Source: Acidothermaceae bacterium
GTDB lineage: Bacteria > Actinomycetota > Actinomycetes > Acidothermales > Acidothermaceae
Direction of reading: 5' to 3'
Assembly: GCA_025925185.1 (NCBI GenBank)
Contig: JAICLV010000035.1
Coordinates: 1-17,732 of the forward strand
DNA length: 17,732 nucleotides
The position numbers and the translations under genes were made by a program. The notes below the pieces were generated by a model. The model searched no databases and was not told the origin of the DNA. It saw only the letters and a list, made by a program, of their open reading frames with translations. This document shows positions 1 through 7,257 of this stretch, piece by piece; position 1 is the stretch's first letter; each line of letters opens with the position of its first letter.

Positions 1-1
1 C

Positions 2-529
2 GAGGACTTCGTCACCGCGATGCGCGCAGCCATGCGGCAGGACCCCGACGTCATCCTCGTCGGTGAGATGCGTGACCACGAGACGGTGAAGGCGGGTCTG
101 GCCGCGGCCGAGACCGGTCACTTCGTCATGTCGACCTTGCACACGACCGACGCCCAGGAGACGGTCAACCGGATCATCGACTTCTTCCCGCCGCACGAGC
201 AAAAGCAGGTCCGGTTGTCGTTGGCCGGCGCGCTGCGCGGCATCGTCTGCCAGCGCCTGGTCCCTCGGTCGGACGGCGAGGGCCGCTGCGTCGCGATGGA
301 GGTCTGCATCAACACTGGCCGCATCGCCGAGGCCATCAGCGAGCCCGACAAGACCGCGCTGATGAACGATCTGATCGCCGAGGGCGCCTACTACGGCATG
401 CAGACCTTCGACCAGCACCTGGTCGCGCTGATCCGCGACGGCGCTGTGACGCTCGAGGCCGCGATGGCCGCGTCGACCAACCCGCACGACCTCACGGTCG
501 AGCTGCGCCGCCTCGGCCTGGTCGCGTAG
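2..529 (+). CDS. pilT: Type IV pilus retraction ATPase PilT, C-terminal part (5' truncated)
   Basis: PilT-type hexameric ATPases power pilus retraction at the inner face of the membrane. The open frame runs in from the window edge, so the N-terminal domain and Walker A are missing. The visible part starts just before the Walker B segment (DPDVILVGEMRD). The His-box region TGHFVMSTLHTTDA follows, then ETVNRIIDFFPP, ALRGIVCQRLVP and the C-terminal GMQTFDQHL. These motifs are characteristic of PilT rather than of the assembly ATPase PilB. The usual AIRNLIRE segment of proteobacterial PilT is diverged here (around EPDKTALMNDLIAEG). The stop is TAG. No other pilus gene is visible downstream; the rest of the operon presumably lies to the left. 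Retraction rather than another PilT/VirB11-family role is inferred from similarity. Confidence 0.88.
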   Translation, partial: EDFVTAMRAAMRQDPDVILVGEMRDHETVKAGLAAAETGHFVMSTLHTTDAQETVNRIIDFFPPHEQKQVRLSLAGALRGIVCQRLVPRSDGEGRCVAMEVCINTGRIAEAISEPDKTALMNDLIAEGAYYGMQTFDQHLVALIRDGAVTLEAAMAASTNPHDLTVELRRLGLVA

Positions 530-554
530 CCCTGCAGCTACTCCCCGCCTCCGC

Positions 555-652
555 CCCCGAGTTGATCACGTTAAGTACCTGAACTCGTCCCGAGCGAGGC
601 CTGTGGAGGCGCCTTCGGACCTGCTGACCCCCTGAACGTGATCAACTCGGGG
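555..652. repeat. 98-bp element with 18-bp perfect inverted ends (possible bidirectional terminator or MITE/REP-like)
   Basis: The arm at 555-572 (CCCCGAGTTGATCACGTT) is the exact reverse complement of 635-652, with a 62-nt interior. It sits between the convergent ends of pilT (stop 26 nt to the left) and dasR (stop 10 nt to the right), so it could end transcription from both sides. The long loop is unusual for a simple terminator, and terminal inversion around a short non-coding core also fits a miniature mobile or REP-like element. No clear flanking duplication is visible. Confidence 0.6.
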
Positions 653-661
653 CAGCGGGGG

Positions 662-1426
662 TCAGCTGGGGGTGGGGCGTTGCAGACGCGCGACGAACTT
701 GTAGCGGTCGCCGCGATACATCGAGCGCACGAACTCGACCGGTCGGCCGTCTTCGCCGATGCTGTGGCGCGAAAGCAGCAGCAGCGGCAACCCGACGTCG
801 GTGCCGAGCAGGTGCGCCTCGCGCGGCGGCGCCGGCACCGTCTCGATGGTCTCCTCGGCCTCGCGCAGCCGCACGCCGTACTTCTCATCGAGCACCGCGT
901 ACAGCGAGTGCGCCTTCACCAAGTTCCGCCGCAGCCCGGGAAACCGTTGCGCCGCAAGGTGCGTCGTCTCGATCGCCATCGGCTCGCCGTTCGCCAGCCG
1001 CAGTCGCTCAATCCGGACGACGCGGGTGCGCGGCTTGATGTCGAGCTTCTCGGCGAGCGTGTCGTCGGCGACCACGTAGCCGACCTCGAGCAGCGTCGAT
1101 GTGGGCTCGAGCCCTTGCGCGCGCATGTCCTCGGTGTAGCTGGTCAGCCGCAGCGCCTGGGCGACTTTCGGTTTCGCGACGAAGGTGCCCTTGCCCTGAA
1201 TTCGCTCAAGCCGGCCTTCGACGACGAGCTCTTGGAGCGCCTGCCGCACCGTCGTCCGCGACGTGCCGAACTCGACGCTGAGCGTGCGCTCGGGCGGCAC
1301 CGGGCTCCCCGGCGGCAGCGTCTGCGTCATCTCCAGCAGATGCCGCTTCAGCCCGTAGTACTTGGGCACCCGCGGTTCGCCGAAGCCCGCGTCCTCTGCA
1401 GACGCAGGCGAAGAGGTAGCCGACAC
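662..1426 (-). CDS. dasR: DasR-type GntR-family amino-sugar repressor
   Basis: DasR is the HutC-subfamily GntR regulator that controls GlcNAc and chitin use and releases DNA when it binds GlcN-6-P or related effectors. The protein has an N-terminal winged helix (around [14 protein letters not shown] and [19 protein letters not shown], then [17 protein letters not shown]). A UTRA effector domain follows, with [29 protein letters not shown] and a C-terminal [13 protein letters not shown]. It is very close to Streptomyces DasR as remembered. I chose the GTG at 1426 because it gives 254 aa, the DasR length, and lies about 31 nt after a TACGCT -10-like box; the Shine-Dalgarno is weak. The open frame extends to 1570 (ATG) and beyond, but that would put the perfect dre at 1513-1528 inside the gene. 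Divergence from dasABC matches the Streptomyces das locus. Confidence 0.93.
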   Translation of the reverse strand: MSATSSPASAEDAGFGEPRVPKYYGLKRHLLEMTQTLPPGSPVPPERTLSVEFGTSRTTVRQALQELVVEGRLERIQGKGTFVAKPKVAQALRLTSYTEDMRAQGLEPTSTLLEVGYVVADDTLAEKLDIKPRTRVVRIERLRLANGEPMAIETTHLAAQRFPGLRRNLVKAHSLYAVLDEKYGVRLREAEETIETVPAPPREAHLLGTDVGLPLLLLSRHSIGEDGRPVEFVRSMYRGDRYKFVARLQRPTPS

Positions 1427-1463
1427 TTTGTCGCCGTCACTTTCGGGGTCGTGGTCCGGGACG

Positions 1464-1469
1464 AGCGTA
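1464..1469 (-). promoter_or_regulatory. Putative dasR -10 box (TACGCT)
   Basis: On the minus strand TACGCT fits the actinobacterial TANNNT -10. It would start a transcript near 1457, giving a leader of about 31 nt to the GTG at 1426. There is no good -35. Instead, dre half-sites GAGACCAG (plus strand, 1471-1478 and 1486-1493) occupy the space just upstream, which would suit repression by DasR. Confidence 0.4.
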
Positions 1470-1512
1470 CGAGACCAGCGCCGCCGAGACCAGGAGGCCT
1501 CCCGCTCTCCAG

Positions 1513-1528
1513 ACTGGTCTAGACCAGC
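1513..1528. promoter_or_regulatory. dre operator, dasR side (perfect palindrome)
   Basis: ACTGGTCTAGACCAGC contains the perfect 12-bp palindrome TGGTCTAGACCA (1515-1526), the textbook DasR-responsive element. Its centre is about 64 bp upstream of the predicted dasR start of transcription, consistent with autoregulation. Confidence 0.9.
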
Positions 1529-1657
1529 GTGGCGGACGACGGGCGCTGCCGAGCCGGACACGCGAGGCATGTGAGAGCGCGATCTCCCCTTGACCACCGG
1601 CGGATCGGCGCCAGATCACAGTTGCGACACGACATCAAGGCTGTGGTCGACAGCCTC

Positions 1658-1663
1658 TTGACA
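1658..1663 (+). promoter_or_regulatory. TTGACA -35-like element for dasA
   Basis: A consensus TTGACA lies six bases before the first dasA-side dre. With normal spacing the -10 would fall at about 1681-1686 (CAGCCT), which is poor, so the exact promoter is uncertain. The dre at 1669-1684 would sit in the spacer of such a promoter. Confidence 0.4.
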
Positions 1664-1668
1664 CCCTC

Positions 1669-1684
1669 AGTGGTCTATGCCAGC
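1669..1684. promoter_or_regulatory. dre operator 1 upstream of dasA
   Basis: AGTGGTCTATGCCAGC has the dre core TGGTCTATGCCA (1671-1682), one palindrome mismatch from TGGTCTAGACCA. It directly follows the TTGACA element, so bound DasR would block RNA polymerase. Confidence 0.85.
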
Positions 1685-1690
1685 CTCGCC

Positions 1691-1706
1691 ATTGGTCTAA
1701 ACCAAT
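1691..1706. promoter_or_regulatory. dre operator 2 upstream of dasA
   Basis: ATTGGTCTAAACCAAT is a near-perfect 16-bp palindrome with the dre half-sites TTGGT and ACCAA. Its centre is 22 bp (about two helical turns) from the centre of operator 1, so two DasR dimers could bind the same DNA face. It ends 53 bp before the dasA GTG. Confidence 0.88.
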
Positions 1707-1759
1707 CGGTGCCGAGACCCGGGCGTGCTCGGCCATCGTGATCTTCGAGGAGGACGCGC

Positions 1760-3157
1760 GTGAAAGCTCGGATCCTGACCGCGGTGGGCATTGCCGCGGC
1801 ATTGGCTGTTGCAGGGTGCAGCAGCAGTTCGAATTCGGGCAGCTCGTCGGGCCCGACAGGCAGCACAACAACTTCGGCGACGTCGACCGCACCCTCGACC
1901 GGCGGCGCGAGCGGCGGCGCGAGCGGCGGGGCAGACACGTCCGCGAGTGGCACGCTCACGGTCTGGCTGCAGACGGACGCGCAGACCGGCTGGCCCGACC
2001 TCGTGGCGAGTACGACGGCGGCGTTCAACCAGCAATACCCCAACGTCAAGGTCGACGTTCAATATCAAACCTGGGGCGACCACCTGACCAAGTTCGACAC
2101 GCAGCTGGCCGCGAACAGCGCGCCTGACGTGATCGAAATGGGCAACACCGAGATGGCCAAGTACATGATCGACGGCGCCTTCGCCGATCTCACGGCCGAC
2201 AAGGGCAAGTTCGACAACTCCGACAACTGGCTGACCGGCCTCGCTGACTCGGCGGTGCTCGACGGCAAGGTCTATGGCGTGCCCTACTACGCCGGGTCGC
2301 GCGGTATTTCGTACCGCTCGGACCTGTGGTCGGCGGCTGGCGCGTCGACGACGCCGGCGACGATCGACGACCTGATCAGTGGCTGCAAGGCCGTCCAGGC
2401 CAAGTCCACCGACAAGAACTTCTCGGCCTTCTACATCCCGGGCAAGTACTGGTACATGGCGATGGGCTTCGTCTACGGCAACGGTGGCGACATCGCCAAG
2501 AGTGACTCCAGCGGCAAGTGGACCGCCGACCTCAACTCCCAGGAGGCCCAAGCAGGCATCTCCAAGTGGGTCGACCTGGTGAAGAGCTGCTCGAAGGCGC
2601 CGATCGACACCGACGAGGCTCACCCCAACCAGTACACGGTCATGGTCAAGAAGCAGGCCGCCGCCATCTATGACGCGGGCTGGGTTCCTGGCGCGATCGT
2701 AGCCGCGCCGAACGACCAGGGCACCGGTGGCGACCCATCGCTCAAGGGCAAGATCGCCACGATGACGCTTCCTGGTTTCGCTGCCGGTAAGGGGATGTCG
2801 ACGTTCCTCGGTGGCTCCGACCTGGCGATCCCGGTCTCGGCCAAGCACAAGGACTGGTCGGAGGCCTGGATGAAGATCTTCATCGACACCGACAGCGAGA
2901 AGGCGTTGATCAAGGCTGGCAACCTGCCGAACATGACGACGCTGCTGGACGAGGCGGGCGCAAACCCGACACTCAAGCCGTTCGCCGACGCGGCGAAGAA
3001 CAGCTGGTTCACGCCGGCGGCGAAGAACTGGGTGAGCGTCGAGAAGCAGAACGTGCTTCCTGACATGCTGGTGTCGATCCTCAACGGGCAGAAGTCCGTC
3101 GACGCCGCCACGAAGGCTGCCGACAGCACGATCGAGGGTCTGCTCAACGGCAGCTGA
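1760..3157 (+). CDS. dasA: Amino-sugar/chitooligosaccharide ABC transporter, substrate-binding lipoprotein
   Basis: This is a 465-aa family-1 extracellular solute-binding protein. The GTG start follows a strong GAGGAGGA site. A lipoprotein signal peptide ends in VAGC, so Cys20 would be lipidated. A Ser/Thr/Gly-rich linker (about residues 21-64, with a GGASGGASGGA repeat) tethers the domain. The mature domain begins near LTVWLQTDA and includes APDVIEMGNTEMAKY, VPYYAGSRGISYRSDLW and FLGGSDLAIP, typical of binding proteins for di- and oligosaccharides. Position next to dasR, two dre sites and the following permeases make it a functional counterpart of DasA (chitobiose) or NgcE (GlcNAc/chitobiose). 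The true ligand cannot be read from sequence; muropeptide sugars are possible given the downstream murQ. Confidence 0.85.
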   Translation: MKARILTAVGIAAALAVAGCSSSSNSGSSSGPTGSTTTSATSTAPSTGGASGGASGGADTSASGTLTVWLQTDAQTGWPDLVASTTAAFNQQYPNVKVDVQYQTWGDHLTKFDTQLAANSAPDVIEMGNTEMAKYMIDGAFADLTADKGKFDNSDNWLTGLADSAVLDGKVYGVPYYAGSRGISYRSDLWSAAGASTTPATIDDLISGCKAVQAKSTDKNFSAFYIPGKYWYMAMGFVYGNGGDIAKSDSSGKWTADLNSQEAQAGISKWVDLVKSCSKAPIDTDEAHPNQYTVMVKKQAAAIYDAGWVPGAIVAAPNDQGTGGDPSLKGKIATMTLPGFAAGKGMSTFLGGSDLAIPVSAKHKDWSEAWMKIFIDTDSEKALIKAGNLPNMTTLLDEAGANPTLKPFADAAKNSWFTPAAKNWVSVEKQNVLPDMLVSILNGQKSVDAATKAADSTIEGLLNGS

Positions 3158-3217
3158 CACTAGCCCTTCGTGGCCGGAAAACACTGATTAGCTCCAACTC
3201 GCACAAGGAGAAGAACG

Positions 3218-4186
3218 ATGAGTGCCGCCGGGACGCAGAGCGACTTGCTCACGGCCCAGCGGCGGTCTCCTCGGCGGCTAACGGCACGGCGCCCGACGTT
3301 GTCGGGCGCCGTGCCCTATCTGCTGATGGCGCCGGCCGTTCTCGTCATTGCCGCGGTGCTCGGGTATCCGTTGTACCGGCTCATCGTGCTGTCGTTTCAG
3401 CACTACTCGCTGGCCGAGATCATCAGCCACAAGACGAACTGGCTCGGCCTGAAGAACTACCGCGACATCTTTGGCGACTCGCAATTTTGGGCGATCCTTC
3501 AGCGCACCGTCGTCTTCACCGCGTTCAACGTCGCGATGACCATGCTCTTGGGCACATTGATCGCCTTGTTGCTGCGCAAGGTCAGCGGCTGGGTCCGCGT
3601 GATCGTCAACACGGGCATGGTTTTCGTTTGGGCCACGCCGGTGGTCGTCGCGATCACCGTTTGGCAGTGGCTCGTCGACCAGCAGTCCGGCGTCTTGAAC
3701 TACCTGTTGACGCACGTACTGCACTTCGGGGACTTCGATCGCCACGACTGGTTCCGCAGCACAGTGTCCGGCTTCGGTGTGATCAGCGCGCTGGTGATCT
3801 GGGGAGCGCTCCCGTTCGTCGTCATATCGTTGCATGCGGGGATTAGCCAGGTGCCGGTCGAGCTCGAGGAGGCGGCACGCGTCGATGGCGCCTCGCCGTG
3901 GCGGGTCTTCCGCAGCGTGATCTACCCGATCGTCAAGCCGCTTTTCCTTATCGTGACCAGCTTGTCGATCATCTGGGACTTCGGAGTTTTCAACCAGGTA
4001 TACATCATGCTCAACACGCGGCCTTCCGCGAGTTATTACTTGATGAGCATCTACTCGTATCAGGAGTCGTTCGGCGTCGGCCAGTATGGCAAGGGCGCCG
4101 CGATCGCCATGGTCATCGTGATAATCCTGCTGGTCGCAGCGTACTTCTATATTCGCCAGCTGCTGCGGATCGGTGAGGTCGAATGA
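3218..4186 (+). CDS. dasB: ABC sugar permease, MalF type
   Basis: This is a 322-aa inner-membrane permease of the CUT1 carbohydrate uptake family. The ATG is preceded by AAGGAG. About six hydrophobic helices are visible, the first around residues 31-58 (VPYLLMAPAVLVIAAVLGYP). The EAA loop that docks to the ATPase is clear at about 211-240 (VELEEAARVDGASPWRVFRS). It follows dasA after 60 nt and its stop overlaps the next permease start at ATGA, so the two are translationally coupled. The symbol is assigned from the dasR-dasABC synteny. Confidence 0.88.
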   Translation: MSAAGTQSDLLTAQRRSPRRLTARRPTLSGAVPYLLMAPAVLVIAAVLGYPLYRLIVLSFQHYSLAEIISHKTNWLGLKNYRDIFGDSQFWAILQRTVVFTAFNVAMTMLLGTLIALLLRKVSGWVRVIVNTGMVFVWATPVVVAITVWQWLVDQQSGVLNYLLTHVLHFGDFDRHDWFRSTVSGFGVISALVIWGALPFVVISLHAGISQVPVELEEAARVDGASPWRVFRSVIYPIVKPLFLIVTSLSIIWDFGVFNQVYIMLNTRPSASYYLMSIYSYQESFGVGQYGKGAAIAMVIVIILLVAAYFYIRQLLRIGEVE

Positions 4187-5091
4187 CGACGACGAGACCG
4201 GCGCGGGCTGGCACCCAGCCCTCTCGAGCCGGTTCGCCCAGGCCGAAACCAACGGTTCGCTCCGCCAAGCGCAACACGACGAAGCAGTTGGGCTACAACG
4301 TCCTCGGGCTGCTGGTCTTCGTTGTCATGATTTTCCCGGTCTACTGGATGGTGACGACGGCGTTCAAGCACGGGAACCAGATTCAGGGCAGCACACCGAC
4401 GTGGTTCCCGACCTCTCCGACTTTAGGCAACTTCCGCAACGCCATCGACCGACCGTTCTTTTGGAGCTCGGTGCGCAACAGCGTGGTCGTCGTGGCCAGC
4501 ACCGTTTCTTTCTCTTTGGTCGTTGCCTTTCTCGCCGCGGTGGCGATCGCTCGATTCAAGTTCTACGGGCGCAAGGCCATGATGATCATCATCATCATGG
4601 TGCAGATGATCCCGCTCGTGGCGCTGATCATCCCGATGTACGTCATGCTCGCTCGGGTGCATCTCACCGACAACTTGTTTGGACTCATCCTCGCGTACTT
4701 CGCCTTCGTCCTCCCCTACACCGTGTGGATGCTTCGGGGCTTCGTACTCGCGGTGCCTCCGGAACTCGAGGAAGCGGCGATGGTCGACGGCTGCTCGCGG
4801 CTCGGCGCCTTCATGCGGATTCTGGTGCCGCTCGTCGCACCCGGCTTTGTCGCCACGTCTATCTATGCGGCGATTCAGGCCTGGAACGAGTACATCCTGG
4901 CTTACGTGTTACTGAAACAGAACCACGAGACGGTCACCGTGTGGTTGGCGTCGTTCACGACGCTGCGCGGAACGCAGTGGGGTCCCTTGATGGCGGGCGC
5001 CACGTTGATCGGCCTGCCCATCGTGGGCCTCTTCCTCGCGATTCAGCACCGGGTGGCCGCAGGATTGACCGCGGGAGCGGTCAAGGGCTAA
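4183..5091 (+). CDS. dasC: ABC sugar permease, MalG type
   Basis: This 302-aa protein is the second permease of the heterodimer. It has a Ser/Thr/Arg-rich cytoplasmic N-terminus (about 1-35), then about six membrane helices and the EAA docking loop at about 191-221 (PELEEAAMVDGCSRLGAFMR). It starts at an ATG that overlaps the dasB stop by four bases. No ATPase gene follows directly; the candidate partner is the MsiK-type ATPase encoded at 9564-10655. Confidence 0.88.
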   Translation: MTTTRPARAGTQPSRAGSPRPKPTVRSAKRNTTKQLGYNVLGLLVFVVMIFPVYWMVTTAFKHGNQIQGSTPTWFPTSPTLGNFRNAIDRPFFWSSVRNSVVVVASTVSFSLVVAFLAAVAIARFKFYGRKAMMIIIIMVQMIPLVALIIPMYVMLARVHLTDNLFGLILAYFAFVLPYTVWMLRGFVLAVPPELEEAAMVDGCSRLGAFMRILVPLVAPGFVATSIYAAIQAWNEYILAYVLLKQNHETVTVWLASFTTLRGTQWGPLMAGATLIGLPIVGLFLAIQHRVAAGLTAGAVKG

Positions 5092-5109
5092 CGCCGGGCA
5101 GGCCTGTGC

Positions 5110-5115
5110 TACCTT
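5110..5115 (+). promoter_or_regulatory. Putative extended -10 upstream of the kinase gene
   Basis: TGCTACCTT (5107-5115) fits an extended -10 (TGN-TANNNT), with transcription expected near 5122. No convincing -35 is seen. If real, it makes an internal promoter after dasC whose early transcribed region contains the dre at 5127-5142. Confidence 0.3.
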
Positions 5116-5126
5116 TGGTCACACCA

Positions 5127-5142
5127 AGAGGTCTAGACCTGT
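5127..5142. promoter_or_regulatory. dre operator in the kinase-gene leader
   Basis: AGAGGTCTAGACCTGT has a perfect 12-bp palindrome AGGTCTAGACCT (5129-5140). It differs from the classic dre only at the outer T/A pair. It lies 45 nt before the GTG of the kinase gene. Just upstream, TTGGTCACACCAA (5115-5127) resembles a dre but has an odd-numbered centre (one base too short). Confidence 0.82.
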
Positions 5143-5186
5143 TACACCTGAAGAAGTCGTTCCACGAGCTGCGGCAGGAGACATTG

Positions 5187-6062
5187 GTGAGCGCCCCACG
5201 GATCCTCGGCGTCGACGCCGGGGGCACCGGTACCCGCGCGGTGCTGATGCGTGATGGCGCGCTCGTCGCCAGGTTCGATGACGGTCCGCTCAACCTGCTC
5301 CTACATGACGACGCTTTCGAGCGGCTGGTGCTGCTCGTCAAGGAGTCCGGCGCGACCGCCGCCGGGCTCGGCCTTGCCGGGCTGCGTGGAGCCGCCGAAG
5401 GCCGCGCTCTGCAAGACAAACTGAGCGCAGCGACCGGCGTCGACATCGCGGTCGCCGACGACACCGAGGTCGCGCTGCTCGGCGCGTTCGACGGCGGGCC
5501 CGGCATCGTCGTCATCGCCGGCACCGGCTCGAACGCGTTCGGCCGTGACGCCTCTGGTCGCGCCGCCCGCGTCGGCGGCCACGGGTTCCTGCTCGGCGAC
5601 GAGGGCAGCGCCTACTCCATCGCGAATCGCGCGCTGCGCGCGGCATTGCGCTCCCATGACGGCACCGGGGCGAAGAGCGTCACGCTCGAGGACGCCGTCA
5701 CCACGGCATACGGGCTCGACTTCGACGCCATCGTGCGGCTCGTGCACAGCAACCCAGGCGACCGACAGCTCGTCGCACGGGTGGCCCGTGTCGTCATGCA
5801 ACTCGACGACCCGGTCGTCGTCCAAATTCTGGACGACGCGTCGCAAGCGCTGGTCACGATGGCGTCGGCGCTGCGGGCCAAGCTCGGCGACGACCTGCCG
5901 GTCGCGATGCACGGCGGCATCTTCGGCAACGCCCGCATCCGTGAAGCGTTCGTCGCGGGGACCGGCGCCGTCGAGCCGGCGAGGACGCCAGAGTTCGGCG
6001 CGCTTCACCTCCTCGCCGCGGCGACTGGCGCCTATCGTGACGGAGGGTGGGCAGTCCGATGA
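5187..6062 (+). CDS. BadF/BadG/BcrA/BcrD-family amino-sugar kinase (GlcNAc, possibly also MurNAc)
   Basis: This is a 291-aa ASKHA-fold kinase predicted to phosphorylate imported amino sugar at C6 using ATP. The GTG at 5187 is preceded by CAGGAG six bases upstream; the frame is open much further upstream only because it shadows dasC. The phosphate-1 motif ILGVDAGGTGTRAVL is at about residues 5-19, an adenosine/phosphate-2 region IVVIAGTGSNAFGRD at about 107-121, and GGHGFLLGDEGSAY at about 130-143. The family includes eukaryotic-type GlcNAc kinases and the clostridial MurNAc/GlcNAc kinase MurK; actinobacterial GlcNAc kinases described in Streptomyces are ROK-type instead. Overlap with the next gene (ATGA) and the nearby murQ make GlcNAc and MurNAc the likely substrates. 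Confidence 0.82.
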   Translation: MSAPRILGVDAGGTGTRAVLMRDGALVARFDDGPLNLLLHDDAFERLVLLVKESGATAAGLGLAGLRGAAEGRALQDKLSAATGVDIAVADDTEVALLGAFDGGPGIVVIAGTGSNAFGRDASGRAARVGGHGFLLGDEGSAYSIANRALRAALRSHDGTGAKSVTLEDAVTTAYGLDFDAIVRLVHSNPGDRQLVARVARVVMQLDDPVVVQILDDASQALVTMASALRAKLGDDLPVAMHGGIFGNARIREAFVAGTGAVEPARTPEFGALHLLAAATGAYRDGGWAVR

Positions 6063-7120
6063 GCGTGGCGCCGAGGACGGGGCAACCGGAGCCCGGCCGG
6101 TTGATGGCCAGTGAAATTGCCGAGCAGCCAGCGGTTTTGGCCCGCATCTTGGACGACGGATGGCCCGCGATCCGCGCCACGTCGTCCGAGATTTTGAAGC
6201 GTCGGCCGCGCTTCGCGTTGCTCGCGGCGCGCGGCACCAGCGACCACGCCGCGCTATACGCCAAGTACTTGTTCGAGATCCTGCTCGGCTGGCCGGCCGG
6301 GCTCGCGTCGCCGTCGACAATGACGACGTATGGCGCGCGGCCCGATCTGCGCGACGTGCTGTTCATCGCGGTCAGCCAGTCGGGCGGGTCGCCGGACCTC
6401 GTCGGCTCGCTGACGACCGCGCGCGAGTGCGGCGCCCTCACCCTCGCGGTGACCAACGCTCCCGACTCGCCCTTGGCGCTGGCGGCGCAGTTGCACGTCG
6501 ACGTGCTCGCCGGTCCTGAGAAGGCGGTGGCGGCGACGAAAAGTTACACCGCTCAACTATTGTCGCTGTACCTGCTGGTCGACGCGCTCCGCGAAGGTTC
6601 AGGAGCGGCGCCAGGGGTGGCCGACGCGGCGGCGAGCGTGGTGGCGGACGTCGAGCCGGTGCGCACCGCCGCACGACGGCTGATCGACGTCGAGCGGCTT
6701 GTCGTCACCGGCCGCGGCTACGCCTACCCGACGGCGCGTGAGGCCGCGCTGAAGCTGATGGAGACGAGTTATTTGTCGGCGCAGTCGTTCTCCGCGGCCG
6801 ACCTGCTGCACGGCCCGATGGCGATGCTGCACGGGGGGAGTGCGGTCATCGCGATCGATCCGGGTGGGCGCAGCGGGCAGGCGATCGAGCCAGTGATCCA
6901 GCGGCTCGTCGAGTTGGAGACCGACCTCACGATTGTCGGACCAGCGGGGCCGCTCGCGCCGAAGGCGGCGAGATTGCCTTTGCCTGCAGGCATTCCAGAA
7001 GAGCTTTCGCCGATCGTTGAGATCATCCCGCTGCAGATGCTGGCGCGGGAGCTGTCGGTGGCGCACGGCCATGACCCCGACGCGCCGCGCGGTTTGCGCA
7101 AAGTCACCAAGACCTGGTGA
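6059..7120 (+). CDS. Two-SIS-domain glucosamine-6-phosphate deaminase-like protein (NagB-II / GlmS C-half type)
   Basis: This 353-aa protein has two sugar-isomerase domains and no N-terminal glutaminase domain. This arrangement suits NagB-II-type deamination of GlcN-6-P to fructose-6-P and ammonia rather than GlmS synthesis. SIS-1 carries ARGTSDHAALYAKY and SQSGGSPDLVGSL. SIS-2 carries GRGYAYPTAREAALKLMETS and LLHGPMAML. The tail DPDAPRGLRKVTKTW resembles the GlmS C-terminal tail. The ATG at 6059 overlaps the kinase stop; a GTG at 6047 is possible but abuts the GGAGG site. Related SIS proteins (AgaS, FrlB) act on other amino sugars, so the substrate is inferred from neighbours. Confidence 0.82.
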   Translation: MSVAPRTGQPEPGRLMASEIAEQPAVLARILDDGWPAIRATSSEILKRRPRFALLAARGTSDHAALYAKYLFEILLGWPAGLASPSTMTTYGARPDLRDVLFIAVSQSGGSPDLVGSLTTARECGALTLAVTNAPDSPLALAAQLHVDVLAGPEKAVAATKSYTAQLLSLYLLVDALREGSGAAPGVADAAASVVADVEPVRTAARRLIDVERLVVTGRGYAYPTAREAALKLMETSYLSAQSFSAADLLHGPMAMLHGGSAVIAIDPGGRSGQAIEPVIQRLVELETDLTIVGPAGPLAPKAARLPLPAGIPEELSPIVEIIPLQMLARELSVAHGHDPDAPRGLRKVTKTW

Positions 7121-7141
7121 GACGCGCCAGCGCGTTTCACC
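7116..7141 (+). terminator. Hairpin overlapping the stop of the SIS-protein gene
   Basis: GGTGAGACGCG pairs with CGCGTTTCACC through an 11-bp stem (one G-U in RNA) and a CCAG loop. The stem includes the TGA stop. There is no T tract, as is common for actinobacterial I-shaped terminators. It lies between two convergent genes. A second, bulged stem (7151-7160 with 7178-7186) follows. Confidence 0.55.
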
Positions 7142-7257
7142 GAGAGTGCACTTCCGGTCGAATTTCGTCGGCTGACACGACCGAAGCCGCACAGTCGGCG
7201 CGCGGCGGGCGGGTGCGGCAGCGGGTGCGAGGGGTGGCGCGCGAGGTGCGCGCAGGG

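Larger units (their letters stand above)
1427..1759. other. dasR/dasA divergent regulatory region
   Basis: This 333-bp non-coding stretch holds one dre and two dre half-sites on the dasR side, and two full dre sites on the dasA side. A TTGACA-like -35 lies beside the first dasA-side site. I see no gene here beyond the open but probably untranslated N-terminal extension of dasR. Confidence 0.8.

Noticed and set aside
638..1522. Long plus-strand open frame opposite dasR
   Set aside because: Its translation is Arg-rich and low complexity and it lies antisense to a clear DasR; it is a GC-driven shadow frame.
1900..1934. Short repeats in dasA (GGCGCGAGCGGC type)
   Set aside because: They simply encode the flexible Gly/Ala/Ser linker after the lipobox and need no further explanation.
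4173..5186. Open frame continuous with the kinase gene, giving a 629-aa protein
   Set aside because: It overlaps dasC in another frame and its translation is Arg/His/Gly-rich without motifs. The kinase has a well-placed ribosome site and GTG at 5187.
7207..7234. G-rich run with four GGG tracts (possible G-quadruplex)
   Set aside because: One loop is about nine bases and the surrounding DNA is generally GC-rich, so this is not distinguishable from background.
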